From assembly GCA_001725945.1 (NCBI GenBank), contig LRMT01000025.1, forward strand, positions 1-64,000: a stretch of 64,000 nucleotides of DNA, read 5' to 3'. The position numbers and the translations under genes are program-made. Below the pieces are notes generated by a model. The model was not told the DNA's origin and did no database searches. It saw nothing but the letters and a program-made list of their open reading frames with translations. Of the stretch, positions 52,952 to 63,421 are shown piece by piece; position 1 is the stretch's first letter, and the number at the start of each line of letters is the position of its first letter. This stretch comes from Cupriavidus sp. UYMMa02A (GTDB taxonomy: Bacteria; Pseudomonadota; Gammaproteobacteria; Burkholderiales; Burkholderiaceae).

Positions 52952-53860
52952 TCAATGCGGCACGACATTGCGCTGCGCTGCGGCTTCCGCGACAAAGGCC
53001 TCGAGCAAGCGCTGCGCCGGCACCGTCAGCGGCGTGTCGGCCCGATACATGGCGTGGATGGTGGTGCGCGGGAGCGCGTCGGCAATCGGCAGCTGGATCA
53101 GGTCCATGGCCGGCCCGTAGCGGTCGAAGAAGCCCCTGGGCATGATCCCGATCACGTCCAGCCGGGGCATCAGTGCCAGCAACGTGGCGAAGGATTCGCA
53201 TTCGAGCCTCACTTGCGGGGTGCGGTCCTCCGCGGGATCGAAGCGCAGGTTGCGCGGATCGCCGGGTCCGCCCGTGGGGCCGGTCAGCACCCAGTCGGCG
53301 TCGACCAGTCTCGCGAGCTTCTTCACGCGTGCAAGCGGATGGCTGCGCCGCGCGGCAATCACGATCTGGCTGTCGAAGAGCGGCTGTACCAGCAGATCGC
53401 GCCCCGCCCCTTCCGTCGGCAACGGCCCCAGGGCCACGTCCAGTTCGCCTGCGCGGACCTGCTCCAGTGCGCGCGGGTACAGATCGCGCACGCGCAGCCT
53501 GACCTGCGGCCACCTGCGCCGAAGCGCGCCACCGCGCCCGGTGCAAGCAGGACTCGCCGCCACCGGCGACACCCCCACGGTCACCTGCGCCTGGGCATGC
53601 CGCAGGTGCCATGCCACCTCTTCCCGCGCACGCTCGAGCTCGCGCACCGCGTTGCCGGCCCGCGCCGCCAGCAGCTCGCCGGCAGGCGTCAGCCGCACAC
53701 CCTTGGGCGTGCGCAGCACGAGTGCGGCGCCAAACTCCTCCTCCAGTTGCCTCAGGGCCTTGGTCAGGGCCGGCTGCGAGACATTCAGGACCTGCGCCGA
53801 GGCGCGCAGGCTGCCGGTCTGGGCGATGGCCAGCAGCAAGTGCAGGTGTTGAAGGCGCAC
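52952..53860 (-). CDS. LysR-type regulator, divergent from the sulfatase
   Basis: LysR regulator of 302 residues with GTG start. The winged helix is LAIAQTGSLRASAQVLNVSQPALTKALRQLEEEFG; the effector domain begins VTVGVSPVAAS. About residues 102-115 read out of frame (PACTGRGGALR); shifting gives LLAPGAVARF, so two compensating errors near 53530 are likely. It is head-to-head with the sulfatase gene with a T-N11-A site between, so it probably regulates that operon. Confidence 0.83.
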   Translation of the reverse strand: MRLQHLHLLLAIAQTGSLRASAQVLNVSQPALTKALRQLEEEFGAALVLRTPKGVRLTPAGELLAARAGNAVRELERAREEVAWHLRHAQAQVTVGVSPVAASPACTGRGGALRRRWPQVRLRVRDLYPRALEQVRAGELDVALGPLPTEGAGRDLLVQPLFDSQIVIAARRSHPLARVKKLARLVDADWVLTGPTGGPGDPRNLRFDPAEDRTPQVRLECESFATLLALMPRLDVIGIMPRGFFDRYGPAMDLIQLPIADALPRTTIHAMYRADTPLTVPAQRLLEAFVAEAAAQRNVVPH

Positions 53861-53878
53861 AGGCGCTCTCCGTGGGGG

Positions 53879-53897
53879 CGATAACCGATGGTAATCG
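53879..53897. promoter_or_regulatory. LysR box between the regulator and the sulfatase
   Basis: CGATAACC-GAT-GGTAATCG: 8-base arms with one mismatch, containing T-N11-A (T53882, A53894), the LysR consensus. It lies 19 bases from the regulator start codon, consistent with autoregulation and divergent control. Confidence 0.65.
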
Positions 53898-54006
53898 ACT
53901 TAGCAAAATGTGAAGCGATTTTTGGCCAGCGCCCATCTACGCTTTGTCGAACCCGGCACCGTTGTCCGCGAGCCCATGCCACCCTGGCGGCGCGAGGGCC
54001 GCCCAT

Positions 54007-55748
54007 ATGCCGTATTTCCCCACACCTCGGGAGCGTCCCTTGCAAAAGCGAGTGAAGAACATCCTCTTCATCATGTGCGACCAGCTGCGCGCCGACCACC
54101 TGTCCTGCTTCGGCCATCCCGCGCTCAAGACCCCGAACCTGGACGGTCTGGCCGCGCGCGGCGTGATCTTCGATCGTGCCTATGTTCAGTCGCCGGTGTG
54201 CGGTCCTTCGCGCATGAGCTACTACACCGGCCGCTATGTGCATGCGCACGGCGCGAGCTGGAACTTCGTGCCGCTCAAGGCCGGCGAGATGACCATCGGC
54301 GACCACCTGCGGCCGCTGGGCGTGCGCTCGGTGCTGGTGGGCAAGACCCACATGCGTGCCGACCTGGCCGGCATGTCGCGCCTGGGCATCGACCCTGCCT
54401 CGCAGATCGGCGTGCGCATTGCCGAATGCGGCTTCGATCCATATGAGCGCGACGACGGCATCCATCCGTATTCGGGCCACGATCCGGAGCCGGCCTACAG
54501 CGCCTACCTGCGCGAGCAGGGTTTCGATGGCGATAACCCCTGGGAAAGCTGGGCCAATTCGACGGTCGACGACGACGGCACGATCCGCTCGGGCTGGTTC
54601 CTGAAGTACTCAAATCGCCCGGCGCGCGTGCCCGACGAGCATTCCGAAACCCCCTATATCACGCGGCGGGCGATGGATTTCATCCGCGATGCCGGCGACC
54701 AGCCGTGGTGCCTGCATCTTTCCTACATCAAGCCGCACTGGCCCTATATCGTGCCCGAGCCCTATGCCAGCATGTACGGGCCGGAGGATGCGCTGCCAGT
54801 GGTCCGCTCGGAAGCCGAGCGCCACGATCCGCATCCGGTCTACGCGGCCATGATGGATCACCGGGTCTCGCGCACCTTCTCGCAGGACGGCGTGCGCGAC
54901 GCGGTGATGCCCGGCTATATGGGCCTGATCAAGCAGATCGACGACCAGTTGGGCGTGCTGTTCGCCTTTCTCGAAGCGCGCGGCCTGATGGACTCGACCA
55001 TGATCGTCTTCACCAGCGACCACGGCGACTACCTGGGCGACCACTGGATGGGCGAAAAAGACCTGTTCCACGAGCCCGTCATCCGCGCCCCGCTGATCAT
55101 CTACGACCCCGACGATCGCGCCGACGCCACCCGCGGCACGCGCTGCGACGCACTGGTCGAGGCAGTCGACCTGGCTCCGACCTTCCTTGACGTCTACGGC
55201 GGTGAAGCCGTGCCGCACGTCATCGACGGCCGCTCGCTGCGCCCCCTGCTGTTCGGCCAGCGCCCTGCCCACTGGCGCGAGCATGTGGTCTGCGAATACG
55301 ACTTCGCGTTCCAGGACGCGCGTATCGCGCTTGGCACCAGGCCGCGCGATGCATGGATGCGCATGATCTCCGACGGTCGCTGGAAGTACGTGCTGTTCGA
55401 ACACTACCGGCCGATGCTGTTCGACCTGGCCACGGACCCGAACGAGTTCGATGATCTCGGCGCCTCGGACCACCCGGAGCATGCGCCGCGCGCGCGCGGC
55501 TGCATGAGGCATTGTTCCGCTGGGCGCGGCAGCCGCGCCAGCGCGTCACCGTCGCCGACGGCACGATCGAGTCCACCGAGATCCAGCCGCGCATCTCCGA
55601 AGGCGGCATCCTGATCGGCTACTGGGACGAAGCCGACCTGGCGCAGGCGCGCCAGCACTTCAAGCCCCGCTTCGCATCCACCAACCCGCTGGTCAAGTCC
55701 ACCCTGGACCGGCTGACGCATCCCCAAGGAGTCGAACATGATGACTGA
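54007..55748 (+). CDS. Sulfatase/phosphonate monoester hydrolase family (frame broken)
   Basis: Alkaline-phosphatase-superfamily hydrolase of 580 residues when repaired. Cys65 in CGPSR (VQSPVCGPSRMSYYTGRY) fits the CxPSR pattern that is converted to formylglycine. Metal motifs are MCDQLRADHLSCFG and FTSDHGDYLGDHWMGEK. It resembles the PMH/arylsulfatase branch, which hydrolyses sulfate, phosphonate or phosphate esters. One base is missing near 55503 (ARA|RLHEALFRWARQ). ATG 54007 is taken; TTG 54040, eight bases after GGGAG, is an alternative. No signal peptide, so cytoplasmic. Confidence 0.87.
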
Positions 55749-56188
55749 AACGCCCGACATCACCCGCGCCAAACGGGTATTGATGGTGTATCGTGGAATA
55801 TCCTCGGGCAGGTCTATGTGCCCAAGCAGATAAGCGCCGACAGCATCGCCTGGCACGCCACCTTTCCGGTTGAAACTTTCGTGCCGCCGCATGTACATCC
55901 TAAGCAGGACGAGTACATCTTCGTGCTCGACGGGCAGATCGACCTGCTGCTTGGCGACAACAAGACATCAGCCAGCAGCGGCGACCTGGTACGCATGCCG
56001 CGCGCATTCCACACGCCTTCTTCAACAACTCCGGCAAACCCGTCACCGCCCTGTTCTGGGCCTCGCCTGCCGGCAAGCTGCTTTCGCTCTACCGCCGCAT
56101 CCACAACATGTCGAGCCCGACAGAAGTGATGCAAGTCGCGCGCGACTACGATGTCGTGTTTCTTCCCCCGGTCTCGGCCGCGGCATAG
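55738..56188 (+). CDS. Cupin-domain protein (two frame breaks)
   Basis: Small cupin of about 150 residues. The metal site is ETFVPPHVHPKQDEYIFVLDGQIDLLLGD and, after repair, RMPRAFPHAFFNNSGKPV. Bases are missing near 55790 (before WNILGQVYVPKQ) and 56012 (RAF|PHAFFNN). Start ATG 55738 overlaps the sulfatase stop by 11 bases. It could be a dioxygenase or an isomerase for the hydrolysis product; the reaction is unknown. Confidence 0.78.
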
Positions 56189-56249
56189 CACACCGGCCCA
56201 CCAGCAGGTATGGACGTCACCCAGGCTTGATAACCGGAGGTTCGATGCA

Positions 56250-57650
56250 ATGAATACCTTGGCAAATGACGGTGTCGCGGCCAGCGCGATGGCGATAGAC
56301 ATGGCGGCCGCGACGCGGCGCAAGGCCTGGGGCGTCACGGCGATGCTCACGCTCTTCATGGTGCTGAACTTCGGCGACAAAGCCGTGCTCGGCCTGGTGG
56401 CCAAGCCGGCGATGGCTGAACTGGGACTGACGCCGGTCGAGTTCGGGTTCATTGGCAGCAGCTTCTTCTTCCTGTTCAGCCTGAGTGCGATCGTGGTCGG
56501 CTTCCTGGCCAACCGTGTGTCGAGCCGCTGGCTGATCCTGGCGCTGACCATGGTCTGGGCCGCGGTCCAGTTCCCGATCCTGGCCGGCGGCAGCGCCGCC
56601 GTGCTGCTGGTCTGCCGGATTATCCTGGGTGCTGGCGAAGGGCCTGCACTGCCGGTTGCCTTGCACGCCACGCACAGCTGGTTCCCCGCCGAAGACCGCG
56701 CCCTGCCCAGCAATCTGATCGCCATCGGACCCACCATCGGTGCCGCCATCGCCGCGCCGGTGCTGTCCTGGGTCATCGCCTCGCCGGCGCTGGGCTGGCG
56801 CTGGGCCTTCGGGCTGCTCGGCATGGCCGGCATCGCCTGGGGCATCGCCTGGGCCTGCATCGGCAAGGACGGCCCCTACCGGAGCGGCCACGGCGCCAGC
56901 GAGGGCGGGCATGTGGCAAGTTCCGCCACCGAGAAACTCAAGTCCGTGCCGCTACGGCGCGTGTTCGGCGGCAGGATGTGGCTGGCGGCCACACTGGCGG
57001 GGTTTTCCTGCTTCTGGGCGCAGGGTGCCATGACCACCTGGGTGCCGCAGTACATCGGCGGCGTGCTCGGCGTCGAGGCGTCACGGGTCGGCCTGGTCTA
57101 CGCGCTGCCCTGGCTGTTTGGCACCATCCTGCTCGTGGTGCTGGGCTTTGCCGGCCGCCACCTCATGCGCAATGGCGGCTCCGCCCGGCTAGCCGTGTCC
57201 GGCCTGTTCGGCGCCTCGCTTGTGGTTTCTGGCACGTGCCTGCTATGGCTGCCGCACACGACCGGCCTGCTGGCGATGGTGTTGACGACGGTGGGCTGGG
57301 GGGCGTTCCTGGTATTTCCGATGGCCCCGACGGCAATTGCCTATGCCGTCAATCCTGGCCAGCGGGCTGCCGTCATCTCCACCATGGTCGGCATCGCCTC
57401 GATCGGCGGCGTGCTGTCGCCCGCCGTGTTCGGCTGGCTGGTACAGAAGGCCGGGTATGTCGCATCCAGTGGTGGCATGGGTGACACGGCGCTGCTTGCG
57501 CAGGGCCTGAACCGTGCATTTTCGCTGACCGGCCTGCTGCTGCTCGTTACCGGTCTTGCGGCTGTCACCCTCATCAATCCGGAACGCTCGCTACGCTGTT
57601 GCAACAGCACGCCACCGAATAGTCGCAGCGCCAGACCACTGCCCTTATGA
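56250..57650 (+). CDS. MFS transporter (organic acid/sugar-acid type)
   Basis: Inner-membrane importer with 12 helices, 466 residues as read. It has VLNFGDKAVLGLVAKPAMAELGL in helix 1, GFLANRVSSRWLI, and GAGEGPALPVALHATHSWFP. Start ATG 56250 follows CCGGAGG. As read, the stop overlaps the next ATG (ATGA). A single missing base near 57593 would instead end it at TAG 57622 with a more natural tail. It presumably imports the ester or product handled by the sulfatase and cupin. Confidence 0.85.
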   Translation: MNTLANDGVAASAMAIDMAAATRRKAWGVTAMLTLFMVLNFGDKAVLGLVAKPAMAELGLTPVEFGFIGSSFFFLFSLSAIVVGFLANRVSSRWLILALTMVWAAVQFPILAGGSAAVLLVCRIILGAGEGPALPVALHATHSWFPAEDRALPSNLIAIGPTIGAAIAAPVLSWVIASPALGWRWAFGLLGMAGIAWGIAWACIGKDGPYRSGHGASEGGHVASSATEKLKSVPLRRVFGGRMWLAATLAGFSCFWAQGAMTTWVPQYIGGVLGVEASRVGLVYALPWLFGTILLVVLGFAGRHLMRNGGSARLAVSGLFGASLVVSGTCLLWLPHTTGLLAMVLTTVGWGAFLVFPMAPTAIAYAVNPGQRAAVISTMVGIASIGGVLSPAVFGWLVQKAGYVASSGGMGDTALLAQGLNRAFSLTGLLLLVTGLAAVTLINPERSLRCCNSTPPNSRSARPLPL

Positions 57651-58489
57651 CCGATGCTGAATTCCAGTATGTGACCGGGCAATCCCGGCCGACCTTTGCA
57701 GCGCTGCTCTCGAAGTTCGAGGCACGCAGTGCCGCGGCTATCCATACCGAGAACTGCCGGCTCGACCTCGCCTATGGCCCTGCGCCACGCCAGCGCTTCG
57801 ACTTCTTCGTGGCGCAAGGACGGCCAAGGGGAACGCTGGCCTATTTCCATGCCGGCTATTGGCAGTCGCGGGACAAGGCGTCGTTCCGCTTCATCGCACC
57901 GGCCTTTACCCGGATCGGGCTGCATGTCGCGCTGGTGAACTATCCGCTGTGCCCGGCCGTTTCGCTCGGCGCGCTGATCGAAGCCGCCAGCGCATCGATC
58001 GGGGCGATCGGCGCCCACGCCGCCATCGACGGACAGCATGCGCCGCCACTGGTGCTGGCCGGGCACTCGGCCGGTGGCCATATCGCGGTTGAGCTGGCCC
58101 TGCTGGAAGCAGGCAGGCAGCAGGCGCATCATACGCCCGCCATCGCGGGCGTCGTGGCACTCAGCGGCATCTATGATCTCGCGCCGCTGGTCGGCACCTC
58201 GCTGAACCGGAACCTGATGCTGGACGCCGCCAGCGCGGCAATGCACTCGCCCTTGCACAGGCTGAAGCCAGGCTGCCCGACCGCCTTGTTTGCCGTGGGC
58301 GCGGATGAGACGCCCGCATTCGTCGAACAGAGCCGGCACATGTGCGAGGGCTGGAAGCGGGCCGGCAACGATACGGTGCTGGAGATCGTCCAGGGCGCCG
58401 ACCACTTCAGCCTGCTGCGGCTGTTCACGACGTCGGAGTGCGCATTGTTCCGCCGAGTGAATGATTTGCTGGAAAAGGTGCTGCGCTGA
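57647..58489 (+). CDS. Alpha/beta hydrolase, arylformamidase-like
   Basis: Soluble hydrolase of 280 residues, intact. The HGG-type oxyanion loop is AYFHAGYWQSRDK, the nucleophile Ser141 is in GHSAGGHIAVEL, and the acid/His end is VGADETPAFVEQ and QGADHFSLLRLF. These features fit the bacterial kynurenine formamidase/esterase group. In this operon it probably cleaves an ester or amide made by the upstream enzymes rather than N-formylkynurenine; no kyn genes are nearby. Confidence 0.82.
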   Translation: MTDAEFQYVTGQSRPTFAALLSKFEARSAAAIHTENCRLDLAYGPAPRQRFDFFVAQGRPRGTLAYFHAGYWQSRDKASFRFIAPAFTRIGLHVALVNYPLCPAVSLGALIEAASASIGAIGAHAAIDGQHAPPLVLAGHSAGGHIAVELALLEAGRQQAHHTPAIAGVVALSGIYDLAPLVGTSLNRNLMLDAASAAMHSPLHRLKPGCPTALFAVGADETPAFVEQSRHMCEGWKRAGNDTVLEIVQGADHFSLLRLFTTSECALFRRVNDLLEKVLR

Positions 58490-58536
58490 ATTCGCGGCCG
58501 CTGTGCGCAAGCCTTGGCCGCCCTGCTTCACGCCAC

Positions 58537-60092
58537 CTAGCTGGCCAACACATTCACCGCATCCTCCAGCGCCTGCGCCTGCTGCTTCAAACCCATCGCC
58601 GCCGCAGCCGATTCCTCGACAAGGGCCGCGTTCATCTGCGTGATCTGCGTCATCTGCTCGACCGCCACCGTGGTCTGCTCGATCTCCATGCTCTGTCCGA
58701 GGCTGGCATTGGCGATGACAGAGATCGTCCGTGTCAGTGCCGATACCGACTGCTCCACGCGATCCATCTCGCTGCCGGCACTGATCGCCGCAGTGCTGCT
58801 GGCCTGCACGACTTCGAGTGAGTTCTCGATCAGCGCCTTGATCTGCTTGGCCGCTGCTTCGGCGCGCAGGGCCAGTGATCTCACCTCCCCTGCCACGACC
58901 GCGAAGCCGCGCCCGTGCTGGCCCGCGCGGGCGGCCTCTACCGCGGCGTTCAGCGCAAGCAGGTTGGTCTGGATGGCGATGTCGTCGATCACCGAGGTGA
59001 TCTCGGCAATCTTGCGGGACTGCGTGCTCACCTGCTCCATCAGCGACGCCGAGCGGCGGACGCCGCTGGCCGCCGCGGATGCGGCCTCGGCGGTACTGCG
59101 TCCTTCCCGATGGGCGCGCTCCGCATCGCTCGCGTTCTGCCGCGCGGTTTCCGTGATCTGCGCGAGGGTTGCGGTGGTCTGCTCGATCGCGCTCGCCTGC
59201 TGTTCGGTGCGCTCCGACAGGTCGGCATTGCCGCTGGCCAGCCCGGCCGACGACTGCCACACACGCTCGATCGAATTCCGCGTGTCGAGCAGCACGCCCA
59301 CCAGTCGCGCGTTCATCTGGTTCAGGAACGCCCCAGCAGCCGCGTCTGCGCGTCGCCACACTCCGGGAAGCGATGCTGCAACTGACCGGAAAGCACAGCC
59401 AGCGCGCTCCGGTTCAGGCGCATCACAGGCCGCAGGATGTTGAACGCGAGGTAGCAGGCGGCGGCGCCGCACATCGCCACTGCCGCGCCAGCGAGCGCCC
59501 AGGTCACTGCAGGCGGCGCCGCCCAGAGCGTTGCGCTCGCCGCTGCGAGTCCGATCAGCACAACCTGCGCGGACTGGACCACAAGCAGGCGCGCCACCAC
59601 GGGCAGGCGCAGCAGGCGCTGGACAACACCGGCCGCACCCTTGCGGACTGCCTCGCCGCCGGACAATCGCCAGCGCGAATGCGCCTCCCGCTTCAGGTCG
59701 GCATAGAGCTTTGTCGCCGCGGTGATCTGGCTTTTTGTCGGAGCCGTTCTCACCGACAAGTAGCCCGACGGCTTGCCGTCCTGGAACACGGGCGTGACGT
59801 TGGCCAGCACCCAGTAGAAGCCGCCGTCCTTGCGGCGGTTCTTGACGACGCCGGTCCATGGCGTCCCGGCGCGGATGGTCGCCCACATGTCGGCGAATGC
59901 GGCGGCCGGCATGTCAGGATGGCGGATGATGTTTTGCGGCTGGCCGATGATCTCGGCGCGGTCGTAGCCGCTGCTGCGGAAGAACGCCTGGTTGGCGTAT
60001 TCGATATTGCCTTGCGCATCGGTCCTGGTGATGATGACTTCGTCCGATGGCAAGCGGTATTCCTCGTCGGTGACTGGAAGGTTCAATCTCAT
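58537..60092 (-). CDS. Aer-like PAS-domain methyl-accepting chemoreceptor (frame broken)
   Basis: Energy or redox taxis receptor of 518 residues when repaired. The N-terminal PAS domain ([40 protein letters not shown]) resembles Aer and binds FAD in that family. Two close membrane helices follow ([38 protein letters not shown]), then the signalling domain with the hairpin-tip [40 protein letters not shown]. No pentapeptide for CheR is seen at the C-terminus. One base is missing near 59331 ([15 protein letters not shown]). Confidence 0.9.
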
Positions 60093-60427
60093 GATGCTGG
60101 TTGTCTGTTGTGTTGCAACCTTGACTCCGACTTCGTTCGCGAAGCCGCCCCTGTTATCCCGCCCGGCCCTGCGATGCCGGGCCGCGGGGCAGTATTCCCG
60201 ATGGACCGCATCAGGACGAGGCGAGTCGCGTTGAACATCACCGCGACTTGATGGCGCGCAAATGACGGCGACACCTACCCCTTCCGACGGATTGCTTTCG
60301 GCCACGCATTGACCAGAGTGGAGCATCGGCAAGCGTCAAAGAAAAAGACCCCGGAAGCGCGACGCTTCGGGGTCTTTTTCTGTCTGCGGCAACCAACACC
60401 CTCGCCGTGGCGAGGCCTGTTTCACGT
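60093..60427. other. 335-base non-coding region downstream of the SRPBCC gene
   Basis: Between two minus-strand genes. It holds the terminator at 60342-60379 and the unassigned promoter of the chemoreceptor. No gene is supported in it. Confidence 0.5.
60342..60379 (-). terminator. Intrinsic terminator of the ArsR-SRPBCC operon
   Basis: Arms AAAAAGACCCCG-GAAGCG and CGCTTCGGGGTCTTTTT pair with a single bulged G, giving a long hairpin with T-runs on both sides. Read on the minus strand it lies 49 bases after the SRPBCC stop. Confidence 0.85.
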
Positions 60428-60900
60428 CTATTTCAGCGACTGCGCATACGCTTCGAGCTGGGTCATGCAGGTGCCCCATCCATCGAAGAATCCCATCTCC
60501 TCATGCTGGTCGCGCGAGGCCTTGTCCTTGTGCAGTACCTTGGCCACGTAGCGCGTGAAATCGCCCTCATCATTCATGGTGATGTAGGCGGTCATCGGCA
60601 ACCACGGGTTGTCCGCCGGACGCCACTGCGCCACCAGCGCCGAGGTCCACACGATGCGCGAGCGCGGCACGACGTCGAGGAAAACCCCAGGGTTGTCGCT
60701 GATGCCGCCGTCCGGGCCGCGCATCAGCGTATGGAAGGCCCCGCCAGGCGCGAGGTCGAAGGCCAGGACTTCGGTGGTCCACGGCTTCGGGCACCACCAT
60801 CCTTCAGGTGGTTCGGATCGGTCCAGGCTTTCCACACCAGGTCCCGCGGTACCTTTAGCACGCGCGAGATTTCGAGGTCGAGATCCTGCTTACTGCTCAT
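60428..60900 (-). CDS. SRPBCC/AHSA1-family protein (frame broken)
   Basis: START-like ligand-binding protein of 157 residues when repaired: ISRVLKVPRDLVWKAWTDPNHLKEWWCPKPW at the N-terminus, GPDGGISDNPGVFLDVVPRSRIVWT, and the C-terminal helix HEEMGFFDGWGTCMTQLEAYAQ. One base is missing near 60801 (NHLKE|WWCPKPW). The start overlaps the ArsR gene stop by 11 bases. ArsR-SRPBCC pairs are common; the function is unknown, perhaps binding a hydrophobic stress ligand. Confidence 0.82.
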
Positions 60901-61237
60901 TGCGAGTCTCCTTGGCATGCAGCGCTTCAACATAGTCAGCCAGGCGATCGGTGCGCGCTTCCCAGATCGCCCGTTGTTCCGCCAACCAGGACTCGGCGGC
61001 CTGCATCGTTGCCGGCTCCAGTTCGCACATGCGCACGCGCCCTTGCTTGTGCGAGCGCACCAGACCGCTGCGCTCCAGCACGCCCAGGTGCTTCAGGAAC
61101 GACGGCAACGCCATGGCAAACGGTGCCGCCAGTTCCTTGACCGGGGCAGCGCCCTGTCCGAGCCGGCTGACGATGGCGCGACGCGTGGGATCCCCCAGTG
61201 CGAGGAAAACCTGGTCGAGCGGAAAATAGTTAGCCAT
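60890..61237 (-). CDS. ArsR-family transcriptional regulator
   Basis: Winged-helix regulator of 115 residues, intact: LALGDPTRRAIVSRLGQGAAPVKELAAPFAMALPSFLKHLGVLERSGLV. There is no metal-binding Cys pair of the classic ArsR/SmtB type, so it probably responds to another signal, in the SRPBCC-linked branch. Start ATG 61235-61237 lies inside the centre of its own palindromic operator. A frame extension upstream of this ATG exists but is not supported by any RBS. Confidence 0.88.
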   Translation of the reverse strand: MANYFPLDQVFLALGDPTRRAIVSRLGQGAAPVKELAAPFAMALPSFLKHLGVLERSGLVRSHKQGRVRMCELEPATMQAAESWLAEQRAIWEARTDRLADYVEALHAKETRNEQ

Positions 61238-61249
61238 GTGGCTAACTAT
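61226..61249. promoter_or_regulatory. Palindromic operator over the ArsR start codon
   Basis: ATAGTTAGCCA-TG-TGGCTAACTAT: perfect 11-bp arms. It covers the start codon and the -10 box (TATAGT, minus strand 61245-61250). -35 is TTGACG (61267-61272), spacer 16 bases. Binding would block both transcription and, if RNA starts at 61238-61239, there is no leader at all. Confidence 0.75.
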
Positions 61250-61546
61250 ATAGGGAAACACAGCTGCGTCAAGGACGGATCGGTGACAACAGGGTCAGGG
61301 AAGTTAAGTCCGGCGCACCGGCGTAGAACGAGCGGCGCGCAAAAAGCATGAGGCCAGCGCGCAGGCTGGCTTCCGGATTTCAGTGCCACGTGAGTCGGTT
61401 CCGTGTAACGCTTCCACAGATTGCTCGTCCGCTTCTGCATTCACTGCCCAACACTAGCCATCGCCCATCCTGCGGCACCCCAGGACATAATTGCAGCATA
61501 GTACAAAATCCGACGCAGAGTACCCGGCGGCTGGCCGCCATGCCGG
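61238..61546. other. 309-base region between ArsR and the FapA-like gene
   Basis: Carries the ArsR promoter at its left edge. Further right only a weak GCCAGC/GCTGGC hairpin near 61353 is visible; no gene is supported. Confidence 0.4.
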
Positions 61547-63162
61547 TCAGCTCACCGCGATGCGATCGTCGACCAGACGGATCTGCCCGCCGGGCTTGTC
61601 CTCCATCACCTTGAGCACGCGGTTGCCCACCTGCAGCGTCACGCCGCCATGGATGCGGCGGCTGGCGTCGATCACGGCGCCCGCCGCGGGCTGCATCTGC
61701 TCACCGAGCTTCGCGAGCTTCTCGTCGAGCTCGAACAGGTCGCGCGATGACTTGAATAACGTGGCCCGCGTCTTTCGCGCAGGTCGCCAACCGCGCGCTC
61801 GGGGTGCTTGGCAAAGAAGGCCACGAGCTGCTTGACCTTGTTCTGCTCTTCCAGCAAGCGGCGCCGCTGCGCCTCGAGGGTCGCGCGCTGGGCGTCCGCA
61901 TACGGGTTCAGGCCGACTTGCACGATGGTGGCACTGCCCGCCGGTGCCCCGAGCACCGCCGCTCGAACCGCGAGCAGTGCGCGGCTGCGCCCTCCACTGA
62001 TACTGCCCATGCCGCTCGTTCCGCCCACGACGATGCGCTCCCCAGCGGCCACATCGCTCTGGCGGATGCCGCTTTCCACGGTCACCTCGGTACCGGCTTC
62101 GACCACTGCGTTCTCGATGAAACGCGCCTGCACCGCGCCCTGGCAGCGCACGCTGGCCCGGCTGATGGTGCCGCTTGGATCGGCGTGGCCGGTTTCCGCC
62201 TTGCCGATGATGCCGCCCTTGACCACGATGCTGCCGCCGGCCTCGATCGTGGCCGCCTCGATCGTCCCCTCGACGACCACGTCGCCACTGACCTTGACCG
62301 ACATCCCGGTACGGATATCGCCGGACACGCGTAGCGTGCCATCGAAGGCCACGTTGCCCGAATGCAGGTCGACGGATTCCACCTGCACCACGGGGCTGAC
62401 CGAGATGCCATGCATGCCGACCACCGGCGAGCCCGCAATCACGGCGACAAGCAGGTCCGGATCGTTCGGATCGGCGGCGGCACCGGTAAGCCCGTCGGCG
62501 AACGGCGGGTCTTCAACGGGATCGGCGGCCAGCGCCTTGCCGAAGACGTCGATGCCGTCACTGCCAGGCTCGGCCGGAATGCGGCGCATGAGCGGCGTGC
62601 CCGGGCTGACCAGCATCAGGTTGCCGAGTTCGCGCAAGTCCATGGGCGCATCATCGTCGGCCTGCGCCGGCTTGCGCGGCTCCAGCAGGTTGACGAAGCG
62701 TGCCGGCCGGCCCTGCCGCGGCGCCATGCCCGCGGCGATCTCGCGCAGTTCGCAACCGCCTTCGGCAAGCGCGGCTTCAAGGACCAGCGGCTGGATCTGG
62801 GCTGTCACGCCGCGCTCGGCCACCGCACGCCGGATATCCGCCTCGGTCACGGGACGGCCGCCTTCAGGCCGCATCAGCGAGAGGCGCACGGAAAGGCCAT
62901 CTTTGCCGATGTCGAGCTCGAACGCGCCGTCGATCAGCGCGCCCACCGTGGCATCGATTTCCCGATCGGCCTGCTGGCACTGGCTCAGGAACTGCGCCAC
63001 CGCGCGCTGGTCCAGCTTCGCCTCGCTCCAGCCAAGGCTGGCAAGGCATTCTCGGAATGTGGCGTGGTCCGGCGGCATCCGGCCTGCTTCTGGCGCGTAG
63101 CGCGCGCGTACCTGCTCGCCTGGCTCGCTGAGCTCCAGGCGCAAACCTGACTCGTGACTCAT
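61547..63162 (-). CDS. FapA/DUF342 family protein (frame broken)
   Basis: Flagellar-assembly-protein-A-like cytoplasmic protein of 538 residues when repaired. An N-terminal domain (about 1-220) is followed by the DUF342 beta-helix with repeated hexapeptide-like turns (VDLHSGNVAFDGTLRVSGDI, SGDVVVEGTIEAATIEAGG, VKGGIIGKAE), then a coiled coil (EAQRRRLLEEQNKVKQLV). One base is missing near 61766 (GDLRE|.TRATLFKSSRDLFE). The role in cell-envelope or polar organisation is not settled in this family. Next to the methyltransferase on the other strand. Confidence 0.82.
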
Positions 63163-63421
63163 GAGTCCCCCAACCCTTATCGTTGTGCAGCGGAGCCGTC
63201 TTCCGCCGCGGCAAGCAAAGCGCAGCGGCGCAAGCAGGTGTACACCCCCGACTTCCCCGCTTGTTGTCAATAGATCACCTACGGCCATCTGCGACAAACT
63301 TGAGCCATGACAAACTTGAAGACTTACGGCATTGCCGTCGACGGTTGAGCGGACTGCGCCGATGTTTTCGGTAAACTGTCGGTCTTCAAGGCGCCAGTCG
63401 CCTCCCGCGTCCCCCGCAGTC

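Noticed and set aside
53898..53940. A sixth promoter element before the sulfatase (GAAGCG... TTTTTGGCC ... TACGCT)
   Set aside because: The distance between TTGGCC and TACGCT is 10 bases, not 17, and the dyad is missing.
57341..59359. 672-codon minus-strand frame across the MFS, hydrolase and chemoreceptor genes
   Set aside because: It runs through recognised genes of other frames and has Gly/Arg/Gln-rich nonsense composition.
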